Positions 1-7,379 of a stretch of DNA of 64,000 nt are shown here, in pieces; within the stretch, counting starts at the first letter, position 1; each line of letters opens with the position of its first letter. The notes under the pieces were generated by a model. The model was not told where the DNA came from. It did no database searches and was given only the letters and a program-made list of their open reading frames with translations. Source of the stretch: Euryarchaeota archaeon (GTDB lineage: Archaea > Thermoplasmatota > SW-10-69-26 > JACQPN01); assembly GCA_016207515.1 (NCBI GenBank), contig JACQPN010000015.1:1-64000 (forward strand), given 5' to 3'. The translations under genes and the position numbers were made by a program.

Positions 1-165
1 GGCGCACGGTCCCATCCCCCCTTGCGGGTAAGTGCAATTTCCGCTAGGGGGCGGGGCCCCTTTCACGTCACCGAACCGAATCCGGGGGTTCTAAAAGCGA
101 ACCTCGGGGAATTTCCCTAAGTTGACAGTCTCCGTTCATGGGTCCAGAATCAGGGCCCGGAGGCC
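1..165. other. Gene-free left edge
   Basis: No coding frame here has archaeal family features. The stretch is GC-rich, with a GGGGCCCC palindrome near position 54, and it lies downstream of the minus-strand regulator. No tRNA fold or terminator could be supported. Confidence 0.4.
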
Positions 166-645
166 CTAGCGGTCACAACTTGACCTCTTCGCCGGTACGC
201 CCTCGGCGAGGGTCGACAAGGCGCACCGAGCGTGTTCCGGCGGTACGCGAAGGTCCGACAGACCCCCCTCGACAATGCCGCGCCGCGCCAAGAGCCGTTG
301 GACCGCGCGTTGTGAACGGCCAAGTTTCGCACCGGAGGCGCCGCTCGGAGCGGCGGCAAGCGCTACCCGGAGGGTGCGCGTCACGAGGGGATCCGCCAAC
401 AGCGGAATCGCCGCGCGGGCCCATGGGCAAGTGACTGAGCCCGCAGGAAAATGAAAAGTCCCCCACGGCCTCCGCTCTAGCGTCGTGAGCCCCGCGTCAG
501 CCAGTCGGCGCGCATGGTATTGGGCGGTCGAAAAGTGGATCCCCAGGCTCGAAGCGAGCCCCGTAGTTGATATCCCCGGGTGTCTGCGTATGGTCTCGTA
601 GACGGCCAAGCCGCCGCCGATACGGCCCCTCGTCGTTTCCATCAT
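166..645 (-). CDS. Winged helix-turn-helix transcriptional regulator
   Basis: Predicted DNA-binding regulator of about 159 residues. The N-terminal half (about residues 8-70) reads as an ArsR/MarR-like winged helix: a helix, then HPGISTTGLASSLGIHFSTA as the helix-turn-helix, then a basic wing ending in GTFHFPAG. The C-terminal half resembles a second, more degenerate wHTH (KLGRSQRAVQRLLARRGIV), a two-wHTH arrangement common in Euryarchaeota. The start is placed at the first of two adjacent ATG codons at 645; the frame stays open upstream, but that extension is Arg-rich and not domain-like. The regulated genes cannot be read from the sequence. It is divergent from the next gene, so autoregulation or regulation of that neighbour is possible. 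Confidence 0.7.
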   Translation of the reverse strand: MMETTRGRIGGGLAVYETIRRHPGISTTGLASSLGIHFSTAQYHARRLADAGLTTLERRPWGTFHFPAGSVTCPWARAAIPLLADPLVTRTLRVALAAAPSGASGAKLGRSQRAVQRLLARRGIVEGGLSDLRVPPEHARCALSTLAEGVPAKRSSCDR

Positions 646-746
646 GGATGACAGAGGTCGATAGGTGGAGCGTCCCCTTTTTCCCGGAAGGCTCGAACGG
701 CCTAAGGAAGCTTCAAAAAGGGACAGGGGTATCATCGCGGGAAAAG

Positions 747-1175
747 ATGTCCGTGAAATCCATCGAACTCGTCTCCATCGAGGCGAAGCGCTTCTCGCGC
801 ACGACCGAGCGCTTGGCGCAAGTCAGGATCGATCACAACAGCACCGTGACGCTCGTCAAGGAGGTCTCGAAGAGCGAGGCGAACATCGAGTTCCGCTACA
901 CCGCGTCCTACGGTTCCGTCGGCGTCATAAAGCTCGAAGGCTCTCTCGCTTACGAAGGTGATGCGAAGGCGCTCCACGCGAAATGGACCGAGTCGGCGCA
1001 GATGCCTGCCGAGATCGCCTCCGAGATCCACACGGCCGTGATGCGCATATGCGTCCCCGAGGCGGTCGGCATCGCCAAGAACCTGAACCTCCCCCCACCG
1101 ATACCGCTTCCTCAGGTGAAGTTCCAGAACGAGGAGAAGCCGAAACCGGCCGCTGGCGGGCCGGAAGTCGCCTGA
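747..1175 (+). CDS. Small conserved archaeal protein, possibly SecB-like fold
   Basis: About 142 residues, start ATG at 747. The predicted content is mostly beta strands (residues 5-75: alternating hydrophobic pattern with TVTLVKEV and EFRYTASYGSVGVIKLEG), then a helix around AEIASEIHTAVMRICVPEAV and a Pro-rich tail (LPPPIPLPQV). That order of strands, a helix and a Pro-rich strand resembles the archaeal SecB-like/MJ0357 group of small proteins, but I recognise no diagnostic motif, so this is only a suggestion. There is no signal peptide, so it is cytoplasmic. The preceding frame extends back to 567 but is Arg-rich and unlikely to be translated. It lies just upstream of the methyltransferase in the same direction. 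Confidence 0.6.
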   Translation: MSVKSIELVSIEAKRFSRTTERLAQVRIDHNSTVTLVKEVSKSEANIEFRYTASYGSVGVIKLEGSLAYEGDAKALHAKWTESAQMPAEIASEIHTAVMRICVPEAVGIAKNLNLPPPIPLPQVKFQNEEKPKPAAGGPEVA

Positions 1176-1209
1176 CCTTCGACGGCCGAACATTCGTTTG
1201 GAGGGCCCC

Positions 1210-1815
1210 TTGAAGAAACGCGAGCTCGAGATCGTCCTCTCCCGCGTCCCGCCGCACCCGAAGCCGAATCCAAGGTTGGAACAGTACCAGACGCCCTCTC
1301 CCGTTGCCGCGGCGCTTCTTTACAACGCGCTTGCCTTGGGAGACCTCGCTGGAAAGCGGGTCATCGACCTGGGATGCGGGACGGGGATACTCGCTATCGG
1401 GGCCAGTCTCTGCGGCGCGGCGACCGTGCGAGGCATCGACGCGGACGAGGGCTCGATCGAGGTCGCGAGGGAATGCGCGAAACGACTCTCCGCCGACGTC
1501 GTCTTCGACGTCTCGAAGGTGGGGGACGTGACGGGAAGTTACGACACAGTCATCCAGAACCCCCCGTTCGGCGCACAAAACCGCCATGCGGACAGGCCCT
1601 TCCTTGAAAAGGCCATCGCCATCGCGCCCGTGGTCTACTCCTTCCACCTCAAGACGACCGAGGCGTTCGTGGAATCCTACGCGGCGGACCTTGCTGCCGA
1701 TTTCACGCATAAGTGGGACTACGATTTCGCCTTGAGGCATCAGTTCGTTTTCCACGAGAAAGCGGTCGAACACGTCAAGGTCGTCCTGTTCAGGTTCCAA
1801 AGGCGCGATGATTGA
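1210..1815 (+). CDS. METTL5-like class I SAM-dependent nucleic-acid methyltransferase
   Basis: A 201-residue Rossmann methyltransferase. Motif I is VIDLGCGTG (about residues 51-59), the acidic end of strand 2 is GIDAD, and motif IV is NPPFG (about 117-121), the signature of N6-adenine methyltransferases. The QYQTPSPVAA segment upstream of motif I and the FGAQ after NPPF match archaeal homologues of METTL5, which methylates rRNA adenine. rRNA adenine as substrate is therefore inference by family. I chose the TTG at 1210 because a GGAGG lies 7 bases upstream; another TTG is at 1198. It sits just before the csl4-rpoL-truD information-processing cluster. Confidence 0.8.
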   Translation: MKKRELEIVLSRVPPHPKPNPRLEQYQTPSPVAAALLYNALALGDLAGKRVIDLGCGTGILAIGASLCGAATVRGIDADEGSIEVARECAKRLSADVVFDVSKVGDVTGSYDTVIQNPPFGAQNRHADRPFLEKAIAIAPVVYSFHLKTTEAFVESYAADLAADFTHKWDYDFALRHQFVFHEKAVEHVKVVLFRFQRRDD

Positions 1816-1894
1816 GGCCCCCACCTCGCTCCTCGCTCGAAAGCGCGCGAGCGCGGTCGCCACGTGAAACCGCGACTCTTCGCGACGGCAAAAC

Positions 1895-1904
1895 GCTTAT
1901 AAAG
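1895..1904 (+). promoter_or_regulatory. TATA box of the csl4-rpoL-truD operon
   Basis: GCTTATAAAG, preceded by an A-rich BRE-like stretch, centred about 33 bases before the csl4 ATG at 1933. The spacing implies a very short 5' leader. It is the only TATA element seen before the three closely packed genes. Confidence 0.7.
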
Positions 1905-1932
1905 GGGTCGCCGCATTGTCGCCGTCCAGCGC

Positions 1933-2499
1933 ATGAATTCCCCTACATTGGTCTTCCCTGGTGACGAGATCGCTATCGCAGAGGAGTTCGTGCCCGGCCC
2001 AGGGGCTTTCGAGGAGAACGGCAAGGTCTACGCGGCCCGCATAGGCATCGTCCGCTACGACCCGGAGGCGTTCACCGTGACGGTCAACGCCAGCACCCGC
2101 GTGCCGGTGGAACTCAACGTGGACGACTCCGTCATCTGCAGCGTCCGGATGCTGAAAAGCAGTATGGCCATCGTCGACGTGGGCGCCCGTGTCGACGTCC
2201 CCGACAGTGCGATCGCCGGCGACACGGACGGCACCATACACATATCGAAGGTCTCCGACGATTACGTGGAGTCCATCAACGACGCCTTCCGCCTCGGCGA
2301 CATCCTCCGAGCGAAGGTCGTGTCGACGCAACCCTCTCTGCAACTCACGACCCTCGGGGACGAGCTAGGCGTCGTCAAGGCCTATTGCCCTCGCTGCCGC
2401 ACGGCGATGAATGCGGTCGAAAAGGCCGTCGTCTGCCCCGAATGCGATTGGAAGGACGCGAAGAAACTATCATCCCTTTACGGGACCGGGAGACTCTGA
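1933..2499 (+). CDS. csl4: Exosome complex RNA-binding cap protein Csl4
   Basis: The 188-residue cap subunit of the archaeal RNA exosome, which recruits RNA and DnaG to the Rrp41-Rrp42 core in the cytoplasm. Domains in order: an N-terminal L27-like beta domain (VFPGDEIAIAEEFVPGPGAF, residues 7-26), a central S1 domain (about 60-150, with GTIHISKVSDDYVESINDAFRLGDILRAKV) and a C-terminal zinc ribbon with two CxxC pairs (CPRC and CPEC, about 154-178). Length and domain order are standard. The start follows a TATA box by about 33 bases and lacks a clear ribosome-binding site. It heads an operon with rpoL and truD, 9 bases before the next start. Confidence 0.95.
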   Translation: MNSPTLVFPGDEIAIAEEFVPGPGAFEENGKVYAARIGIVRYDPEAFTVTVNASTRVPVELNVDDSVICSVRMLKSSMAIVDVGARVDVPDSAIAGDTDGTIHISKVSDDYVESINDAFRLGDILRAKVVSTQPSLQLTTLGDELGVVKAYCPRCRTAMNAVEKAVVCPECDWKDAKKLSSLYGTGRL

Positions 2500-2508
2500 G
2501 GTGAACAC

Positions 2509-2784
2509 GTGGAACTGAAAGTCATCGAACGGACGGACAAGGCGATAGAATTCGAGCTTCCCGGGGAAAACGAGACCCTGTTGAACCTGCTCAAGCAGAA
2601 ACTCCTCGAGAACGACAAGATCGTGACGGCCACCTACATAATCGGCCATCCGCTCCTTGACAAACCGCGTCTTTTCGTCGAAGCGCGTTCCGGGAAGGCG
2701 GAGACGCACGTGAAGGCCGCGGTGAAGGCGCTTCGCGAGGACCTCGACTCGCTGGAAGACGCCGTCCTCAAGTTCAAGAAATGA
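2509..2784 (+). CDS. rpoL: DNA-directed RNA polymerase subunit L (Rpo11)
   Basis: A 91-residue homologue of eukaryotic Rpb11/AC19 and of the bacterial alpha N-terminal domain. It dimerises with Rpo3 (RpoD) to nucleate RNA polymerase assembly. The diagnostic segment runs from GENETLLNLLKQKLL through TYIIGHPLLDKPRLFVEARSG (about residues 22-66), followed by the long dimerisation helix. The start is a GTG preceded by a GAGGTG site. The stop overlaps the truD start (ATGA), so the two genes are probably translationally coupled. Downstream of csl4 by 9 bases in the same transcription unit. Confidence 0.95.
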   Translation: MELKVIERTDKAIEFELPGENETLLNLLKQKLLENDKIVTATYIIGHPLLDKPRLFVEARSGKAETHVKAAVKALREDLDSLEDAVLKFKK

Positions 2785-4094
2785 GACGATCCGGTGTTCT
2801 TGAGGAGTCCATAGGCCTCTCTTTCTACGCGACGGACACCGCCGGGATCGGGGGCCGCATCCGTGATTCTCCCGAGGACTTCAGGGTCGAAGAGATCCCT
2901 CACGTCCCTGCCACCGCGCGCTCCGACGGCAAGTACACGATCGTCCAGCTCACGGCGCGAAACTGGGAGACGAACCGCCTGGTCGTCGAGGTCGCCAATC
3001 GGCTTGGGATCAAGCGTTCAGATGTGCATTTCGCCGGGACGAAGGACAAGCGGGCGGTCACCACTCAGCAGATGGCCATCAAAGCGCCCATCGAAAAGGT
3101 CCAGGCCCTTGGAATCCCCGACGTCGAAGTGAAGGCCGCTTTCCGGGCGGACTTCGCGCCAAAGATCGGCGACCTCGCTGGAAACCGCTTCGCGATACGG
3201 ATCCGCGGTTTCGACGGGGGCTTGCCGGAAGCGCTTCTACAAGTGCAAGAAACGTGGAATTCAATCGAAGCACTTGGTGGATTTCCGAACTACTTCGGGC
3301 CGCAACGGTTCGGGTCGCTGCGCCCTGTCACGCACGTCGTCGGCGAACGGATGCTCCGGGGCGACTTCGAAGGCGCCGTGATGGCCTACGTCGCGAACCC
3401 GCTCCCTGCAGAATCACCCGCCTGCTATGAGGCACGCACACGCCTTGCGGCTGATCGCGACTTCGCTGCGGCCCTTCGCTACTTTCCCCCCGATCTCTCG
3501 TTCGAGCTTGACATGATCAATTACCTGTCTCGAAACAATGGTGACTGGATCGGGGCCTTGCGGGTGCTTCCAAGAAACCTGCGGACAATGTTCATTTACG
3601 CGTATCAATCTATGCTTTTCAATCATATTGTCTCGAAGCGCATGGAAAGGGGGCTCACGTTCGGTTCGCCACTCGTCGGGGACCTACTGGCTCCCGCCGA
3701 TCGCGGCGGAAGATCCGATGTCGATAGTCTCGTTCCCGTGGTCGAAGAGAACCTCGATCGATGCGAGCGAAGCGTTGCCGCGGGTGAGGGGTTCGTGACG
3801 GGCCTGCTTTACGGTTATGATGCCCCCTTCGCCTCCGGCGAGATGGGCGCGATCGAGCGCGCTGTCGCGGCGTCTTCGGGCGTCTCTAAAGATGATTTCC
3901 GGGTGCCCGCGATGCCCGAGGTCCGCAGTTTCGGCGTCCGGAGGACGCTCCTAGCCCCCGTGGTGGATTTCGAGGCCGAGGCGGGGCGCGATGGAGCGGG
4001 GGAGTACGTCGAGGTGAGATTCGCGTTGGCGAAGGGCTCGTATGCGACGTGCTTGTTGAGGGAATTCATGAAGAACGATGCCAGCGCGAACTAG
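2781..4094 (+). CDS. truD: tRNA pseudouridine(13) synthase TruD
   Basis: A 437-residue TruD/Pus7-family pseudouridine synthase that isomerises uridine 13 of tRNAs. The N-terminal segment IRDSPEDFRVEEI and the catalytic motif HFAGTKDKRAVTTQ (about residues 82-95, catalytic Asp in the KDKRA segment) are intact, as are FPNYFGPQRFG (about 168-178) and the C-terminal GRDGAGEYVEVRFALAKGSY region. Length is normal for archaeal TruD, including the inserted TRUD domain. The ATG overlaps the rpoL stop by four bases. It is the last gene before a 1.5 kb gene-poor stretch. Confidence 0.96.
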   Translation: MRRSGVLEESIGLSFYATDTAGIGGRIRDSPEDFRVEEIPHVPATARSDGKYTIVQLTARNWETNRLVVEVANRLGIKRSDVHFAGTKDKRAVTTQQMAIKAPIEKVQALGIPDVEVKAAFRADFAPKIGDLAGNRFAIRIRGFDGGLPEALLQVQETWNSIEALGGFPNYFGPQRFGSLRPVTHVVGERMLRGDFEGAVMAYVANPLPAESPACYEARTRLAADRDFAAALRYFPPDLSFELDMINYLSRNNGDWIGALRVLPRNLRTMFIYAYQSMLFNHIVSKRMERGLTFGSPLVGDLLAPADRGGRSDVDSLVPVVEENLDRCERSVAAGEGFVTGLLYGYDAPFASGEMGAIERAVAASSGVSKDDFRVPAMPEVRSFGVRRTLLAPVVDFEAEAGRDGAGEYVEVRFALAKGSYATCLLREFMKNDASAN

Positions 4095-4188
4095 ACTCTT
4101 GAAGTTCGGTGTATTCGATACAGAGATAACGCTAAAGCGCTATTGCCTTAACATCATAAAGGTTTTCGACTACTCGCTATAAATCATA

Positions 4189-4208
4189 ATTTCGTGAAAT
4201 TACGAAAT
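4189..4208. repeat. Inverted repeat ATTTCGT/ACGAAAT
   Basis: A perfect 7-base inverted repeat around a 6-base centre. The words ATTTCGTGRAAT and GAAATTACG recur at 5503-5534, near the other edge of the gene-poor region, although there they are separated. It could be a protein-binding palindrome or an element edge. Confidence 0.5.
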
Positions 4209-5544
4209 CATTTTTTGCTCAGAAACAATCAATTCGCGAATGACCACGTTTCTATGATTTTAATGCCACGCCGTGTGCGCGTTGAACGCGGGCCACGAAA
4301 GATCGCCGATGCGCATGCTCGATGCAAAAATAGCGCCGCGAACGTGTTCGGCGCAAAACCCTGACGCAATGTCGGAAAATCTCGATGGTGAAGATTTGCG
4401 CTTGAGTTTCGTGTAAGATCAAGAAAATTGCACGGTCCTGAGATGACGCGCGAAATGGCGGCGGAGCAGGGATCTCGCGATTCATAAGATGGATGGCGTA
4501 ACTTCTCCGCGCGCGAATCCCTTTGCGCGAGGGAGAACTGCTCGGTCCGCGTGTGCTGTGGTCGGATCCGTTGCCCGGCGCCGTGGGAACGCCTGATTCG
4601 GTCAAAGTGCGGCGAATGGGCCGGGATTTGCGAGGAAGGGCATTCGTGGCCTTGAAAACCCCCGGTTGACGGCACGCGTACGCCGTTCCTCGCGCATTTT
4701 CATTTAAATACTTAGATATATTATAATTCTCAACGCCGCTGTGTAAATGTGGACCCGTATTCTCGCGGGGGTTCTTAAGCAGGGTCCCTGGCTTTGCCTC
4801 TGCTGCACGAAAAGGGCTGATTCTTGGGATCCCGGGTTCGCACGCGCCACGACCACGACGAACGGCTCCTCATTTACAAACATCGTATAGAACGATACTG
4901 GATTGTCACAGTAATGCGTATGCCGACGTACAGAGACCGGAAAAGGGCTCGAGGGTTGTTAAGGTGAACGGCTACGGCGCCGTTGCGGACTTCTTGCTGC
5001 TACATGTCAACGGCTTGATGGCTCCAGGGTCATCGACGCCTCTGCTCGAGACCGCAGCGGCGACTCCAGGGTCACCGGTGACCTCCCTGCGGCGTTGGCT
5101 TCCCAAATCCAAAGTGAAAGGGCGAGGCGCCGATGTGCTCGAGCGATTGTTGGTTTTCAGTAATCGGCCGGCGCGTCTTCGTTATCGCCCTCGTGGGAAT
5201 CGTGATTAGATGTCATGTTTCTCCTGAGAACCTCTTTTCTAGCTCGTATCTGGCGTTTTTGGCGTGTCTCTTGCCCTGAAACGTTTCCTCGTGCCGCGGA
5301 TGTTCACGCCGCCGCTCCTTCCCTCGTTTTTTCGTTTTTCTCTTGCACGCGCCGTTCGTGCAGCCCCCCTCCGATCTTTTTCCAGGTGTCTCGCCATTTG
5401 GGCGTTTTCACCTGATTCCCCGTCGCGCAGTGTCGATGATCCGGCGCGCGCGGCGGGGCCGCGGCTATTGTGCGACGCGATCTTCATTTCGAAGTAAGAA
5501 TTATTTCGTGGAATCGTGAAACTATGAAATTACGCTTAGTCGAC

Positions 5545-5560
5545 ATGACGTTTACGTCAT
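5545..5560. promoter_or_regulatory. Palindrome ATGACGT-TT-ACGTCAT upstream of hutU
   Basis: A perfect 7-base inverted repeat with a 2-base centre, flanked on both sides by copies of AGTCGA (5538-5543 and 5563-5568). It lies 109 bases before the hutU start in an otherwise AT-rich patch, so an operator for the histidine-degradation gene is a reasonable reading. No TATA box could be assigned with confidence. Confidence 0.45.
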
Positions 5561-5668
5561 TAAGTCGATAAACGTCTAAACGTGATTTCATCATGGATTC
5601 AATGGATTTGTCGTCCGGCTGGCTTTGGTCGGCGAAACCCTATCCATCTCCCCCGCATTCCCGCCCCG

Positions 5669-7312
5669 ATGAGTAGCATCCGTGCCCCCCGAGGACGACG
5701 TCTCACCGCACGCGGTTGGCGGCAGGAGGGCATCCTCCGCATGCTCATGAACAACCTTGAGAACGCCGAACGCCCGGACGACCTCATAATATACGGGGGC
5801 ACCGGCCGCGCGGCCCGCTCCTGGAAGGACTACCGACGGATCGTCTCCGCGCTCGAAACGCTAGGCGCGAACGAGACGCTCATCGTCCAATCGGGACGAG
5901 CACAGGCGGTGTTTCGCACCCACTCTCACGCCCCACGCGTGCTCATCGCGAACAGCAACCTCGTCCCGCGTTGGAGCACGTGGGACCATTTCAACGCGCT
6001 CGAACGCAAGGGCTTGATGATGTACGGTCAGATGACCGCGGGCTCGTGGTGCTACATCGGCAGCCAGGGCATCATCCAGGGCACCTACGAGACCTTGGCC
6101 GCGGTGGCTAGACGCCATTTCCGTGGTACGCTCAACGGTCGGATCGTGCTCACAGGGGGGCTAGGCGGGATGGGCGGCGCCCAGCCGCCGGCCGTGAAAA
6201 TGAACGGTGGCGTCTCGATAACCGTCGAAGTCGACGAGCGGCGCATCAAACGCAGGATGGACAATGGTTTCTGCGACGTGATGGCCACCGAGCCGAAGGA
6301 GGCCCTCGCGCTCGCCAAAGCGGCGGCAAGCGAGAAGCGGGCCCTCTCGATAGCGCTTCTTGGAAACTGCGCCGAGACGCACGGTGCACTCCACGGCCTC
6401 GGGTTCCGCCCGGACATCGTGACCGACCAGACAAGCGCCCACGATCCGTTGAACGGCTACGTGCCCGCGGGATCGTCCGTTCGGGAGGCGGAGGAGCTGC
6501 GCCGGGAAGACCCGCGCAAGTACGTGGAGCGTTCCATGACCTCGATGCGCGATCACTGCAAGGCGATCGTCGCATTCATGGGCGCCGGTTCGGTGGCTTT
6601 TGATTACGGAAACAACCTCAGGGCGCAAGCGAAGGAGGCTGGGTTCGCGGACGCGTTCGCTTACCCGGGTTTCGTCTCGGAGTACATCCGGCCCCTGTTT
6701 TGCGAGGGCCGGGGGCCATTCCGCTGGATAGCCCTAACGGGCGAGGGGGAGGACATCCACGAGACGGGGCGGATGGTCAAGAAGCTTTTTCCGAAGGACA
6801 AGGGCCTACGACGCTGGATCGACCTCGCCGACGCGAACCTCCCTTGGGAAGGTCTTCCGGCCCGCGTCTGTTGGCTGGGCTTTGGCGAGAGGCACAGGTT
6901 CGCCTTGAAGGTGAACCAGGCGGTGGCAAGCGGTCGCCTCGGGCCCGTGGCGATGACGCGCGATCACCTCGACAGCGGCAGTGTTGCAAGCCCGTACCGG
7001 GAGACGGAGTCCATGCTCGACGGCAGCGACGCCGTCGCGGATTGGCCCATCCTGAATGCGCTTCTCAACACGGCGGCAGGCGCCGACCTCGTGGCCGTCC
7101 ACAACGGAGGCGGCGTGGGGATCGGCCTCTCGACGCACGCCGGGATGATCGTCGTCGCCGATGGGACGAAGGAGACATCGGAGCGCATCCGGTCGGTGTA
7201 CGTCGCCGACCCCGGGATGGGCATCGTTCGCCATGCGGATGCCGGGTACAAGACCGCGAAGCGTATCCTGAAGCGGGCCGGGCCGCGCTTAGGGCTACGC
7301 TCGCCCAAGTGA
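5669..7312 (+). CDS. hutU: Urocanate hydratase (urocanase)
   Basis: A 547-residue urocanase, which uses NAD+ as an electrophile to hydrate urocanate to imidazolonepropionate, the second step of histidine degradation. Visible signatures are the N-terminal GWRQEGILRMLMNNLENAER, the GGTGRAARSW segment, the NAD-binding GGLGGMGGAQ, and YIRPLFCEGRGPFRW with the conserved cysteine at about residue 345. The start is set at the ATG at 5669 because family homology begins at IRAPRGRRLTARGW; the frame is open back to 5582. It is followed after 67 bases by hutH. Confidence 0.96.
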   Translation: MSSIRAPRGRRLTARGWRQEGILRMLMNNLENAERPDDLIIYGGTGRAARSWKDYRRIVSALETLGANETLIVQSGRAQAVFRTHSHAPRVLIANSNLVPRWSTWDHFNALERKGLMMYGQMTAGSWCYIGSQGIIQGTYETLAAVARRHFRGTLNGRIVLTGGLGGMGGAQPPAVKMNGGVSITVEVDERRIKRRMDNGFCDVMATEPKEALALAKAAASEKRALSIALLGNCAETHGALHGLGFRPDIVTDQTSAHDPLNGYVPAGSSVREAEELRREDPRKYVERSMTSMRDHCKAIVAFMGAGSVAFDYGNNLRAQAKEAGFADAFAYPGFVSEYIRPLFCEGRGPFRWIALTGEGEDIHETGRMVKKLFPKDKGLRRWIDLADANLPWEGLPARVCWLGFGERHRFALKVNQAVASGRLGPVAMTRDHLDSGSVASPYRETESMLDGSDAVADWPILNALLNTAAGADLVAVHNGGGVGIGLSTHAGMIVVADGTKETSERIRSVYVADPGMGIVRHADAGYKTAKRILKRAGPRLGLRSPK

Positions 7313-7345
7313 CGAAAGCGTCGCCGCCTCCCGCGGGCAGTAGGC

Positions 7346-7370
7346 AGTATTAAGCGTGTTTCTCGCTTAA
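7346..7370 (+). promoter_or_regulatory. hutH promoter with overlapping TTAAGCG/CGCTTAA palindrome
   Basis: A TATA-like GTATTAAG lies about 30 bases before the hutH ATG. Overlapping it is a perfect inverted repeat, TTAAGCG (7350-7356) and CGCTTAA (7364-7370), 7 bases apart. It covers the TATA box and the expected transcription start, which would suit a repressor operator. The leader is very short or absent. Confidence 0.55.
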
Positions 7371-7379
7371 CGCCCCCCG

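Larger units (their letters stand above)
4095..5668. other. Gene-poor region with AT-rich edges between truD and hutU
   Basis: About 1.57 kb without a convincing gene. Short open frames occur on both strands (for example 4229-4675 minus, 4964-5209 plus, 5239-5487 minus), but their translations are Arg/Ser/Pro-rich and contain no domain. Base composition is uneven: AT-rich near 4100-4260, 4695-4735 and 5490-5590, GC-rich between. Palindromes lie at 4189-4208 and 5545-5560. A GGACCC...GGGTCC hairpin lies near 4751-4788. It could hold an untranslated RNA, a replication-related region or the remains of an excised element; none of these is proven, and the final 100 bases must include the hutU promoter. 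Confidence 0.5.

Noticed and set aside
925-1863. A 312-codon minus-strand open frame
   Set aside because: It is the reverse shadow of the METTL5-like gene and its small neighbour, with high-GC frame openness and no domain.
4229-4675. A 148-codon minus-strand open frame
   Set aside because: The translation is Arg/Ser/His-rich, without hydrophobic core or domain, and no promoter or ribosome-binding site precedes it.
4964-5209. An 81-codon plus-strand open frame in the gene-poor region
   Set aside because: Composition and lack of homology features do not support a gene; a small protein cannot be fully excluded.
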